DNA from: Marinicella rhabdoformis
GTDB lineage: Bacteria > Pseudomonadota > Gammaproteobacteria > Xanthomonadales > Marinicellaceae
Reading direction: 5' to 3'
Assembly (NCBI RefSeq): GCF_009671245.1
Contig: NZ_VTFS01000005.1
Coordinates: 62,001-126,000, forward strand
Length of the DNA stretch: 64,000 nt
Shown: piece after piece, positions 54,342 to 63,561 of the stretch
Position numbering within the stretch: position 1 is the stretch's first letter
How the letters are laid out: each line of letters begins with the position of its first letter
Notes under the pieces: generated by a model
What the model saw: the letters and a program-made list of their open reading frames with translations, nothing else
Told to the model about the DNA's origin: nothing
Database searches by the model: none
Translations under genes and position numbers: made by a program

Positions 54342-55775
54342 TCAGCCTCCAAAACCATCAGACCAAATCAAGTCATGCCCCACAGGCACTTCTGTGGCCC
54401 CAATATCACACAAGGCGTTATTGTCACCGTCGCCATCTATCGGTCTGGGGTTGTTTTGTTGGTCTTCGTCCAGTGACCCGCCACCAAAATACAAACAAGC
54501 ATTCAAGGGAACAGCATCAATGGCTGAGGAATCACTGGTTGGCATCAAAGCAGGAAGGCCGTTCTCATCAATAGATAATCCTGCCAACAGTGCCGCTTCT
54601 CTTCTGTCAGATGAATTGTTAAATGGACAAGAACTGTCATCAATAAGGGTTCGGGCCGTGTTTAAGCTGCTGGTCGCGCCAGCACAGTTTTCATCACCTT
54701 GAGGGTAAGCCAATATACTTGCACCTATACTGCCCAACGTCCCTGAATAGGTATATAAATTTGCCCCTAAATTGGCCATGTTGTGTGCCAAAGTAGAATG
54801 ATACAAATAAAGCCAAGCATTGACTGTACTTATGGCGCCACCTCGGTTGGCGATGTTTTGCGCCATGACACTGTTATACACCCATGCTTGGGCATCCAAA
54901 GCCACATACAAAGCACCGCCATTATCCTCAGCTGTATTTCCCACAAAAGCATTCCGGTTCATTAAATACACTTGGGGGTTGCTGGTTGCATACAAAGCCA
55001 AGCCTCCACCACTTTCATTACTCATGTTGTGATTAAATATGTTACCACTGATGGTGAACTCAGTATTTCCGGTATCAGCAACCAATACACCACCGCCACT
55101 GCCTACAGCAGTGTTGTTGCTAAACTCATTGTTCATCATTATTATTTCACCCGCCGTTGCTTCATCAATATACAAAGCACCACCATTGTCTGTGGCTTGA
55201 TTGGCAGTAAAAACGCTGTCTCGTACCGTCACTTTGCTGGTAACATTGGTATTGGAAATGGCAATCGCACCACCATTAAAACCTGTGTTATTTTCAAACA
55301 CACATTGCTTAATGAATATTTCACTGATCAAGCCGTTGGTTTGGTTGTTATGAATGTACAAGGCGCCACCTGAACCAGCTCCTGCATTACCACCCACCAA
55401 TTTTAAATCTACAAACTCAAAAATTTGGCCTGACCCTTGAACCGGGTACACTTCAAAAATACGTTGGTTTGCCGCCGCTCTGATCTCTACCGGATCAACA
55501 GCACTGAAAGGAGCACGAATCGACATGCCACTTTTGATCTCTATCTCTGAGCTTAATTGAATCGACTGATTTACATCAACAATAATGATGTCAATGACGC
55601 CACCTGCAGCACAATCATCTACAGCTTGATTGCTGTGTGCAGCTGCCACTGCTTCTCGTAAATTACAACCGCCATCATTACTGTTATTGATATCAGATGT
55701 CTTGTTTACCGTAATGATGCCTGCCTTGACTGTTGTTGTCAGTAACACCATGCCCACTAAAGTCAAAAATTTCAC
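54342..55775 (-). CDS. Secreted parallel beta-helix protein (CSLREA-like)
   Basis: Exported protein of 477 aa with a signal peptide (about 1-18). GGCNLREAVAAAHSN is a CSLREA-type motif at the start of many secreted beta-helix proteins. From about 120 to 345 there are repeats of the kind NNGGALYI, GSGGGVLV and SGGGLALYA, forming a right-handed parallel helix. It ends HDLIWSDGFGG. Could be an adhesin or polysaccharide-binding protein; no catalytic residues are evident. Divergent from the sigma factor gene. Confidence 0.82.
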   Translation of the reverse strand: MKFLTLVGMVLLTTTVKAGIITVNKTSDINNSNDGGCNLREAVAAAHSNQAVDDCAAGGVIDIIIVDVNQSIQLSSEIEIKSGMSIRAPFSAVDPVEIRAAANQRIFEVYPVQGSGQIFEFVDLKLVGGNAGAGSGGALYIHNNQTNGLISEIFIKQCVFENNTGFNGGAIAISNTNVTSKVTVRDSVFTANQATDNGGALYIDEATAGEIIMMNNEFSNNTAVGSGGGVLVADTGNTEFTISGNIFNHNMSNESGGGLALYATSNPQVYLMNRNAFVGNTAEDNGGALYVALDAQAWVYNSVMAQNIANRGGAISTVNAWLYLYHSTLAHNMANLGANLYTYSGTLGSIGASILAYPQGDENCAGATSSLNTARTLIDDSSCPFNNSSDRREAALLAGLSIDENGLPALMPTSDSSAIDAVPLNACLYFGGGSLDEDQQNNPRPIDGDGDNNALCDIGATEVPVGHDLIWSDGFGG

Positions 55776-55903
55776 TGCTTCACCTCTATTAAAAACCCAA
55801 CTAACAATCGACCTGTCATTTTACTGACAAAAAAATTCGAATAATTGAATTAAATAGGTAACTTTGATACCCTATGTAATTAAAATAGCAGGGCTTTTTA
55901 ACA

Positions 55904-56449
55904 ATGGATTATGCACAACTTACCCAAGCATTGAACAACCAAGACAACCCTCTGTCAGTAGAACAACAACATGATATTGAGGCAACTTATAACCATTTAA
56001 AGCGCATTGCCCGATCACAAAGATTTAAGGTCAAAGGCACGGGGTTGAATACCACTGCACTGGTCAATGAAGCTTGGATTAAAAGTCAAAAAGCCAAGAG
56101 CTTCAACGACCAAAACCATTTCTTTGCTTATTGCGCCTTGGCCATGCGGCACATCTTATTAAACGAAGCGAAGAAACACCGTTTAGTCACTTATGTAGAC
56201 CATGAAATTGAAACTGATCAGCCACTGTTAAAACAGTCTGATTCATTATTAGATTTAGAGCGCCACCTGATTAAGCTCAAAGCGTTTTCTCCACGTTTGG
56301 AGCAAGTATTTACTTACAAATTTTTTGGTGACATGGACTTTGATGTCATTGCAGAAGTGATGAACCTGAGCGAACGTACAGTATTTCGAGATTGGAAGAA
56401 AGCCAAAGCCATGCTGGCAGTGGCCATGGAGTCATCTCCTAATGAATGA
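55904..56449 (+). CDS. ECF-type sigma factor (TIGR02999-like)
   Basis: Sigma factor of 181 aa. KRIARSQRFKVKGTGLNTTALVNEAWIKSQ and HFFAYCALAMRHILLNEAKKH match the Planctomycete/gammaproteobacterial TIGR02999 sigma group; region 4 is MNLSERTVFRDWKKAKAML. This group is often coupled to a Ser/Thr kinase, as here (8-base overlap). No anti-sigma factor is next to it, so control is probably through the kinase. Confidence 0.92.
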   Translation: MDYAQLTQALNNQDNPLSVEQQHDIEATYNHLKRIARSQRFKVKGTGLNTTALVNEAWIKSQKAKSFNDQNHFFAYCALAMRHILLNEAKKHRLVTYVDHEIETDQPLLKQSDSLLDLERHLIKLKAFSPRLEQVFTYKFFGDMDFDVIAEVMNLSERTVFRDWKKAKAMLAVAMESSPNE

Positions 56450-58889
56450 TGAAGACATCAAAAAATTATGGGCTCAAATTGATGCGGACTTTGAGTCTGA
56501 TGAGGATCTTGAGGTTGATGGTTATTTATCTGATAAAGGCTTTAAAAGCACAAAGCGTGTTGAATCAGTCAGTGATTTAGCTACCGGTTTATATGAAAAA
56601 ACATTTGATATAAACACAACACAGAACCCTGAAATTTCGGACAAATACCACATCGTCAAACAACTGGATTTTGGTGGGCAAAGCGACATTTATTTAGCCG
56701 AAAGGTCAGATGGCGTTTATAAAAAAACCGTCGTCATTAAATTCATGTCGCAATCCTACCAACACAATGAACTCAAACAACAATTCCTTCAAGAAATGCA
56801 GTTGCTGGCTGACCTCAACCACCCAGGAGTGGTTGGCATCATTGATGGGGGATTAACAGAAAAAGGCCAAGCTTGGCTGGTTCTAGATTATATCAACGGC
56901 CCACATATTGACCAGTACAGTAACAAACACGAATTAAATGATAAAGACATCATCAAATTGATACTGGACCTTTGTGATGCTTTGGAGTTTGTCCATCGAC
57001 GCGGTGTGTTCCATTTAGACATCAAACCCAGCAATGTTTTGATTCATGCCATTAATAACATTCCACACCCTGTTTTGATAGATTTTGGCATTGCTCAATC
57101 CAGCACCCAAGACAGTCAAAACCAATTCGGTACCATAGGATACAGTCCACCAGAGATTGCCAAAGGTCAAGCCGAAGCCATCAGTGACCTATACGCAACT
57201 GGTATGTTGTTGGCACAATTACTGTGCCGCAATGCAACTAACAATGTGGGAGTTTTAAGCCGACAAGAAAGGACAGCCTTGTTATCAAAAAACGGTGTGG
57301 ATACAGACGTCATTAACATCATCGATCAAGCCACTCAGAAAGACAAGCGATTTCGATATGGCGAATTGGGTATTTTTAGAAGCGACTTAAACAATTACCT
57401 TCAAGGCCTGCCCTTGAGTTTTGACAGTGGGTTTTGGCCTTTCATTCGAAAAACAATCAGCAGACACCGTTTAATCACCAGTGGCCTATTATTGGCCGGT
57501 TTTTCTGCTGTTTTTTTTACCGCAAAATACACCCATGACATTAGCCAACTTCAAAAAATCACCTTGGTTGAAAAACAACAAAGCGATGAACTCATGAACT
57601 TCATGCTGGATGAACTGTTCGACAAATTGAAAAAGATTGGACGAGTTGATGTTTTAAAGTCAGTAACTGAAAAAAGCGTCAACCATTTGGCAGCTCAAAA
57701 CCCCAGTGCCATGTCTGAACTTGATCATTTACAAACAGCCAAAGCCTATATGAATGCCGGACGCGTATTCGATGAACTCGAACTGTCTCAACAAGGCAAG
57801 CAGGCCTATTTGAAAGCAAAAGATAATTTAAAACCACTCGAATCCTTGCCTCATGCCCAGATTAAAAGAGAAAACCTACTCAGCGAAATCAATGTAGGAT
57901 TAAGCCAAGTATTAAGCAGCGAAGGACAAGAACTGGCCACTGAAACCGTTTTAAAAGAAACCATCAGAATCACTGAAGGTTTATCTCAATTAGGGATGCT
58001 GGATAAGCCTATCACTTTATGGGAAGCATATTTACAACTGGGCTGGCATTATTTGGAATACGGAAAAGACCAGCTGGCCTTGAATGAAATCAATGCCGCA
58101 TTGACATTCAGTCAAACCCAGCTTAATTCCGAAAATGATCCCCAGTGGCTATATGCACATTCTCACGGCTTACAACTCAAAGCCTGGTATGAAATAGATT
58201 TTGGCTCACTGGAAACCGGCACAAGTGATTTAATCAGTGCAGTTGAATATGCTAAAAAAGCATTGGCCGGTGATCCAGAAGACATTAAAAAACACAACAA
58301 TTTACGCATTCTGTTAAACCATTTAGGCTTTTTCCTATTAGAGAGCCAGCGATATCAGGATGCCTTGCCTTACGTGGAACTGGCGGTTGAGCAAGGTTTA
58401 ATTCTTCAATCCAAAGCCCCAAAAAACCTCGAATACCAAAGGGAGCTGGCGGTGTCTTACAGTACGGTTGGAGAGGTTTTACAACAGTTAAATGAACATG
58501 GTAATGCGCTGGATTATTACCAAAAAAGTTTATCTATAACCGAGTTTTTAGTGTCACAAGACAAAGGCAATTTTTCAACCATTAACGATCTTGCCATTGA
58601 TTCTTTACTCGTGGCCAACCTCAATGCCCAGCTAGGCTACCAAAAAGAAGCCAAAAAATTATGGCAAAAAGCCGCTGACCTCATGCGCCCCATTCAACAA
58701 AAAGAACCTAACAATAAATACTACAGTCACACATTATTAGTCGCGTTGTTGCAGTTGCAATCTTATCAGGAGGCCAGGTCTTTGTATGACATGGTCGCGG
58801 CCAATGGCATGGAAGACCAACAAATCAAAGAGCTGCTTATTAAGCACCAATTAACCGATTGGAAAAACGAAAAAAAGGGCCCAGAATGA
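56442..58889 (+). CDS. Ser/Thr protein kinase with TPR domain
   Basis: Membrane protein of 815 aa linked to the sigma factor. Acidic N-terminus, kinase domain (about 70-325): Lys100 (VVIKFM), Glu118, HLDIKPSN (191-198; Leu replaces Arg of HRD), DFG (214-216), GTIGYSPPE. The glycine loop is degenerate (DFGGQSDIY). A membrane helix at about 345-361 is followed by TPR-like repeats to the end (about 400-800). TPR units would be outside the cytoplasm. Non-RD type kinase; likely active but unusual. Confidence 0.9.
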   Translation: MNDEDIKKLWAQIDADFESDEDLEVDGYLSDKGFKSTKRVESVSDLATGLYEKTFDINTTQNPEISDKYHIVKQLDFGGQSDIYLAERSDGVYKKTVVIKFMSQSYQHNELKQQFLQEMQLLADLNHPGVVGIIDGGLTEKGQAWLVLDYINGPHIDQYSNKHELNDKDIIKLILDLCDALEFVHRRGVFHLDIKPSNVLIHAINNIPHPVLIDFGIAQSSTQDSQNQFGTIGYSPPEIAKGQAEAISDLYATGMLLAQLLCRNATNNVGVLSRQERTALLSKNGVDTDVINIIDQATQKDKRFRYGELGIFRSDLNNYLQGLPLSFDSGFWPFIRKTISRHRLITSGLLLAGFSAVFFTAKYTHDISQLQKITLVEKQQSDELMNFMLDELFDKLKKIGRVDVLKSVTEKSVNHLAAQNPSAMSELDHLQTAKAYMNAGRVFDELELSQQGKQAYLKAKDNLKPLESLPHAQIKRENLLSEINVGLSQVLSSEGQELATETVLKETIRITEGLSQLGMLDKPITLWEAYLQLGWHYLEYGKDQLALNEINAALTFSQTQLNSENDPQWLYAHSHGLQLKAWYEIDFGSLETGTSDLISAVEYAKKALAGDPEDIKKHNNLRILLNHLGFFLLESQRYQDALPYVELAVEQGLILQSKAPKNLEYQRELAVSYSTVGEVLQQLNEHGNALDYYQKSLSITEFLVSQDKGNFSTINDLAIDSLLVANLNAQLGYQKEAKKLWQKAADLMRPIQQKEPNNKYYSHTLLVALLQLQSYQEARSLYDMVAANGMEDQQIKELLIKHQLTDWKNEKKGPE

Positions 58890-58899
58890 GCCCTTTTAT
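58871..58899 (+). terminator. Terminator after the TPR kinase gene
   Basis: AAAAGGGC/GCCCTTTT stem overlapping the stop codon, followed by ATTATT. It closes the sigma/kinase transcript. Confidence 0.75.
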
Positions 58900-58918
58900 T
58901 ATCCACATGAACGGTTAA

Positions 58919-59677
58919 TTATAAACTGAACCAGATACCGAAATCCCCGTCTCCAATTCTCCAGCCACCGTGATGATGCCAATTGCTGTAATAGTTTCTG
59001 TAAAAATACTCATCATGATCATAATCACACCAGTAACCATCATGCCAATGACCCCAGCCATAACCTGATCTCATAAAATAGTGACCCAAACCTCTCAGTG
59101 GTCTATAGCGGTACCTGTCATCATAATAGGGTGTATAACTGCTGTAGTAACTGTTGTAATAACGGTTGTGTTTTTTCCAATACTTGCGTTGTTTCTTTAA
59201 ACGTTTTTTCCAGTATTTGTATTTACCTTTATGGTGTCTGTTGTCATACCGATCATGACCATAATACTGATTGTGGCGGTAATCATTGCGGTTATAGTGT
59301 TTGTTACCTTTTCTGTAACCATGTTTATTATACCGATTGTTGTCATAACGTCTGTGTTTATCATTTCTGCTTTGGTGCTTGTATTTGCCCTCATGCCTAG
59401 GGTGGTTGTTGCGTTCAGAAACATGATGGTTCGGCCTTCCATAATCATTGTGACTTTGGCTTTGCCAAGGCTTGTTGTTTCCATTATGCCGCTTATGGCT
59501 ACCACCACGAAAATGTTTCTGCTCATGCTTGGCTGAAGATCGGTGTTTAGATTGTTGACTGCTTACTGATTTGCGATCATGTCCGCTTCTGTCGCGGTCT
59601 ACACGTTCTCTGGCATCTACAGATGAAATGCTGAATACCAAAGCGGCGGTTGTTAAATAGGTTTTGAAAGCGTACAT
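58919..59677 (-). CDS. Secreted His/Tyr/Arg-rich hypothetical protein
   Basis: Protein of 252 aa with a signal peptide (MYAFKTYLTTAALVFSISSVDA). The mature part is almost all H, Y, R, K, N, D and G (27 His in 252 residues), with an aromatic C-terminal third rich in HWHDGYWCDYDHDEY-like blocks. No domain recognised. The composition suits metal binding or a periplasmic stress protein in the RcnB style, but this is inference. AGGAG precedes the ATG, and three phased GTTCAG repeats lie in the promoter. Confidence 0.78.
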   Translation of the reverse strand: MYAFKTYLTTAALVFSISSVDARERVDRDRSGHDRKSVSSQQSKHRSSAKHEQKHFRGGSHKRHNGNNKPWQSQSHNDYGRPNHHVSERNNHPRHEGKYKHQSRNDKHRRYDNNRYNKHGYRKGNKHYNRNDYRHNQYYGHDRYDNRHHKGKYKYWKKRLKKQRKYWKKHNRYYNSYYSSYTPYYDDRYRYRPLRGLGHYFMRSGYGWGHWHDGYWCDYDHDEYFYRNYYSNWHHHGGWRIGDGDFGIWFSL

Positions 59678-59713
59678 AAGTTGCTCCTGTTGTTTGTTAC
59701 GCTTTCCACTTTA

Positions 59714-59740
59714 CTGAACCAGCCTGAACGCTTTCTGAAC
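59714..59740 (-). promoter_or_regulatory. Three phased GTTCAG repeats
   Basis: GTTCAG at 59740, 59729 and 59719 (minus strand; first bases), spaced 11 and 10 bases, so all on one face of the helix. This layout is typical of OmpR/PhoB-family response regulator sites. They lie 37 bases upstream of the His-rich protein ATG, between it and the amidohydrolase gene. Confidence 0.55.
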
Positions 59741-59800
59741 CTTAAAAGTGTGTTCATTTAGTGTTAAGAAAAGTAGAATGATTCATTTTGAGGTCTTGTT

Positions 59801-61288
59801 ATGAAATTGATGCACCCTTTGTTCTTACTTGTTGTGCTATTCACTCCTGCGCTTTCAGCACAAAACATGCACAATCAAAAACATGAAGAAATATTAATCA
59901 CAAATGCCATGATTGTGGCTGGTGTAGGTACCCCGGCAGAAGGCCCTTATGACATACACATCAAAAAAGGATTGATTCACCAACTCAGTCAAAGCAAAGA
60001 AGACAGCGATTCCCGCAAAGCGATTCCCCATCAAATCGATGCCGAAGGTGGCTACGTTTTACCTGGTTTCATCAACATGCACGCACACACCATGTACAAA
60101 AGGTCAGGCATGGACATGGCCCAGCCTTACCAGCACTATTTGTGGCTGGCCAGCGGCATCACAACAATCAGGGATCTCGGCAGTGACTTAGAACAAACCC
60201 TCAAAGACAAGAAACAAAGTGCTGCCCATGACATCATTGCACCGCGTGTTTTTGTTTATCCGGGTATCTGGGGCAACCACACCGAAAAAGATTTGAAAGA
60301 CAAAATGTCAGGGCTTTTGAAAAAAGACATAGACGGTTTTAAGTTTGGCATGATGGACAAACAAACCTTTCACGCAGCATCAAAAATCGCCAACAAACAC
60401 AATATGCCTGTGGCAAACCATGTAGGCGTGGAAGACATGACTACTTGGGATAACATCAAAGCTGGTACCACCACCATTGAACATTGGTATGGTGTGCCAG
60501 ATGCGGCCTTACATGGTGTGCAACATTTCCCCGGGGACATGAATTACAGCAATGAATTGCATCGCTTTCGATTTGCTGGTCGCTTGTGGCGTGAAGCCCA
60601 GCCTGAAAAGTTAACAGCCGTATTGAAAGCCATGGTTGAGGCAGGTGTGGCATGGAACCCTACTTTGGACATTTATGAGGCTTCTCGTGATTTACAACGC
60701 GCCGTCACTGCACCTTGGTTCCAAGATTATTTACACCCTGGTTTAGAACAGTTTTTCAAACCAGATCCTGACTCTCACGGCTCTTTCTTTTGGGGCTGGA
60801 CTTCTGAAGACGAAACTTATTGGAAGAACAATTACCAAATTTGGTTCAAAGCCTTGCGCCAATTTGCAGACTTGGGCGGCACCATCACCACAGGAGAGGA
60901 TGGTGGTTATATATACCAACTGTTTGGCTTTGGCTATTTGCGTGAACTGCAATTACAACAAGAAGCTGGCTTTCACCCTCTGGAGGTCATCAAACATGCC
61001 ACAGTCAATTCTGCCAAAGTGCTCGGCCAAGGTAATAAATTAGGCCAAATTAGGGTAGGTTATACCGCCGATATGGTCATCGTCAACGGTAACCCATTGG
61101 CTGATTTTAATGTCCTGTTACCCAGAAACATCAAGCCCATCACTGGCGATGAAAGCACCGGTGGCATAGTTTGGACCATCAAAGACGGCATCCCTTACCA
61201 CGCCCCCACAATGCTCAAAGCAGTTCGGGACATGGTTAAAGAATCAAGAAAAGAAAATAGAATCAATTATTTAGTGGATGAAAAATAA
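59801..61288 (+). CDS. Secreted amidohydrolase
   Basis: Exported metal-dependent hydrolase of 495 aa with a signal peptide (about 1-20). PGFINMHAHTMYKRSG holds the HxH metal pair, GFKFGMMD the bridging Lys, VANHVG and TTIEHWYG the other His, and TTGEDGG the catalytic Asp. It resembles imidazolonepropionase/dipeptidase-like members of the superfamily. The stop overlaps the next ATG by one base (TAATG). Substrate unknown. Confidence 0.9.
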   Translation: MKLMHPLFLLVVLFTPALSAQNMHNQKHEEILITNAMIVAGVGTPAEGPYDIHIKKGLIHQLSQSKEDSDSRKAIPHQIDAEGGYVLPGFINMHAHTMYKRSGMDMAQPYQHYLWLASGITTIRDLGSDLEQTLKDKKQSAAHDIIAPRVFVYPGIWGNHTEKDLKDKMSGLLKKDIDGFKFGMMDKQTFHAASKIANKHNMPVANHVGVEDMTTWDNIKAGTTTIEHWYGVPDAALHGVQHFPGDMNYSNELHRFRFAGRLWREAQPEKLTAVLKAMVEAGVAWNPTLDIYEASRDLQRAVTAPWFQDYLHPGLEQFFKPDPDSHGSFFWGWTSEDETYWKNNYQIWFKALRQFADLGGTITTGEDGGYIYQLFGFGYLRELQLQQEAGFHPLEVIKHATVNSAKVLGQGNKLGQIRVGYTADMVIVNGNPLADFNVLLPRNIKPITGDESTGGIVWTIKDGIPYHAPTMLKAVRDMVKESRKENRINYLVDEK

Positions 61289-61707
61289 TGAAATATTTAC
61301 ACACCATGGTGCGCGTCAGTGATTTAGACGCCTCACTTCAATTTTACATTGATGCTTTGGGCTTGGTTGAGCATTCACGCAGGGATGTGGAAGCGGGACG
61401 GTTTACCCTGGTCTTTTTACATGCCCCCGGTGACGAAGAGGCTCAAGTCGAGTTGACTTATAACTGGGACGAATCTGGTTATGATTCAGGACGTAATTTT
61501 GGTCATTTGGCCTACCACGTCGATGACATTTATGCTTTGTGCCAACACATGAAAGACCAGGGTATCACCATAAACAGGCCACCTCGTGATGGCCGCATGG
61601 CATTTGTTAAATCGCCTGATGGAATTTCAATTGAACTGCTACAAAAAGGTGAGGCTTTGCCTTTGGTTGAACCTTGGTTGTCAATGGAAAATGACGGCAG
61701 CTGGTAA
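61288..61707 (+). CDS. gloA: Glyoxalase I-like (VOC) protein
   Basis: VOC-fold enzyme of 139 aa. LHTMVRVSDLDASLQFY, QVELTYNWDESGYDSG, GHLAYHVDD and ISIELLQKG carry the His/Glu metal ligands of lactoylglutathione lyase in the expected order. It would detoxify methylglyoxal with glutathione. Translation is coupled to the amidohydrolase. Confidence 0.88.
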   Translation: MKYLHTMVRVSDLDASLQFYIDALGLVEHSRRDVEAGRFTLVFLHAPGDEEAQVELTYNWDESGYDSGRNFGHLAYHVDDIYALCQHMKDQGITINRPPRDGRMAFVKSPDGISIELLQKGEALPLVEPWLSMENDGSW

Positions 61708-61725
61708 AGCCAAAGAGCCCCTTTA

Positions 61726-61758
61726 AAAAAGGGTCAACTGTAACAGCTGGCCCTTTTA
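61726..61758. terminator. Terminator between gloA-like and 61763 genes
   Basis: AAGGGTCA/TGGCCCTT stem (one G-T pair), with T-runs on both strands (TTTTAT on plus; TTTTTT on minus). Works for both converging genes. Confidence 0.75.
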
Positions 61759-61762
61759 TCAA

Positions 61763-63466
61763 TCAGTCTTGACACCAATTTTTGTACATCACATTATCAG
61801 CCCTGAACATGGTCAATTCATGGGTTTGCTGTGAATCTACCCATTCAACATCAATGGTGTTGCAGTCACTGAGACTCAAAGTCATATTGCCCACAAATTC
61901 ATGCTCAGCTTGTTGGTCACTGGGTTCTAGCATATTCAAGCCATTGAAGCGGAATAGGGCAACGGTCAATTCATCGGTGCTGGCGGTTACCTCTGCCGTC
62001 CCAGCCAACCACAATGGCTTGCCATTTTCAAAAAGGTATGCTGTTACAAATACATATTCACTACCATCATGCCTGATGCCTTTATTCAATGCCAATCCTT
62101 GGTTCGCCATCTCAGGGTCAAACCAAGCACCATTAATAGCGGAGTTGATCTGAGGCTTATCTTCAAGGGCGTAATAACCCAATGAGCCTTTATTGACATC
62201 AACCGCGGTAATCATGATGTGTTCCTGATAGGCATCTAAACCCACATTTATAAGGTCATAATCACGATTGTCTTTGTATTGGCTGAATGATAAATCATCA
62301 TTTATTATTGTGAATAAATTTGGGTAAAAAGCCCTCCATTGATTGGCTTGATTTTGATTGGCTACAACTGCCATATTTGACCACACCTCAGGTTTAACAA
62401 AACTGTCAACATAGAAGTTGGGAATAGGACGGGGTTGCGCTATTTTATTGAGCGCTAAATCAAACACTTCTGTTTCAATAAAACCACTGTATATGTAATC
62501 ACCCACTGCTACCAATTGAGGTGCATTATAAGCACTATATGGTAAATCATATGCGACTGAGTGTTGCTTAAGGACTTCTAAAGAATTTGGATCAAGTTTA
62601 TAAATCTTTGGATTGACACCATGACTTGAAGCAAAAACATATCCTTTATGGAATTGAAAGTTGGTCATTGTGGCCAAAACATCATCTAAACTGACCGCTT
62701 TCATCCCCTCACCTTTACTGTATATATCTGACAGTACAAAATCATTGTCTACATTCCATGTACCGCCTTCAATTGATGTAGAACTGATCACACATTTGTC
62801 ATTCACAGGTTCCAACTTTGCCATTCGGCTGTGTGGATGAATAGTAAAAGAAGGATAGTAAGCTTGGCCCAGGCTGTTAATCATGTAGCCTGGACCAACA
62901 CCACCTTGCATAGAAAAACTACTTACCATAATCAAAAAATCATCACCCAGTTCACAAACGTTAAAATCTGACTCTGGCAGATACCTAACTTTTCCACTGA
63001 GTTCATGATTTTCTATTTGATTCCCATCATAGCGACTGATATCACTTGCCCACCCCCTTTCCTTGATGACATAAAATGCTTCGTCGCTTCTGAAATAACC
63101 AATTGGTCCAATTCCCAATTGAATTAAAGGAGCATTTGCACCTACAAACACTTGTATTTGTCTGTTGATCTCACCGAGATTTGAGACGATTATAGCCTGC
63201 CCTTTGAATGGGATAATGGCTGATGGTGAGTCAACCCCAAGAGGTGTTAATTCACCTGATTCCAGCCCATATGACCATACTGTATTATCGTTTCCAATAA
63301 TCCGCTCAAAAATCAACTGATTTCCCACCTTCACAGGCACAATTTCACCTAACTTCACTTCAGGTGAATCTACCAGTATAAGATTCAAAGATTTGGCTTG
63401 TAAGGCATCTTGACAATTCAACAGCATAGCAATCACTAATAATATTTTTCTGATAACATATTCCAT
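61763..63466 (-). CDS. Secreted hypothetical protein with repeated C-terminal NGAW...GKPLW domain
   Basis: Exported protein of 567 aa with a signal peptide (about 1-24). Residues to about 440 look like a beta-propeller-like series of loops without a clear motif; the last 120 residues hold a separate domain: NGAWFDPEMANQGLALNKG, YLFENGKPLWLAG, then SLSDCNTIDVEWVD and a final Cys. The same domain pattern occurs at the start of the 33358 protein. The next gene (63562) is a tandem paralogue. No function known. Confidence 0.78.
   Translation of the reverse strand: MEYVIRKILLVIAMLLNCQDALQAKSLNLILVDSPEVKLGEIVPVKVGNQLIFERIIGNDNTVWSYGLESGELTPLGVDSPSAIIPFKGQAIIVSNLGEINRQIQVFVGANAPLIQLGIGPIGYFRSDEAFYVIKERGWASDISRYDGNQIENHELSGKVRYLPESDFNVCELGDDFLIMVSSFSMQGGVGPGYMINSLGQAYYPSFTIHPHSRMAKLEPVNDKCVISSTSIEGGTWNVDNDFVLSDIYSKGEGMKAVSLDDVLATMTNFQFHKGYVFASSHGVNPKIYKLDPNSLEVLKQHSVAYDLPYSAYNAPQLVAVGDYIYSGFIETEVFDLALNKIAQPRPIPNFYVDSFVKPEVWSNMAVVANQNQANQWRAFYPNLFTIINDDLSFSQYKDNRDYDLINVGLDAYQEHIMITAVDVNKGSLGYYALEDKPQINSAINGAWFDPEMANQGLALNKGIRHDGSEYVFVTAYLFENGKPLWLAGTAEVTASTDELTVALFRFNGLNMLEPSDQQAEHEFVGNMTLSLSDCNTIDVEWVDSQQTHELTMFRADNVMYKNWCQD
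62036..62116. repeat. Copy A of tandem gene duplication
   Basis: Matches 63835-63915 at an exact offset of 1799 bases with 7 differences in 81 bases. The two genes line up without gaps from their stops (61763 and 63562) through the whole C-terminal domain. Confidence 0.9.
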
Positions 63467-63561
63467 TATTAGTCCTCCCTTACAAACGTTTCATCATTCA
63501 TTTTTAGAAAGTTGATGACTACCAACCCCTTATAAATAAAGCCAAATGATAGGGTAACCAT

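Noticed and set aside
59098-59536. Open frames on both strands over the His-rich gene
   Set aside because: Low-complexity coding on the minus strand keeps other frames open; none has a start signal or domain.
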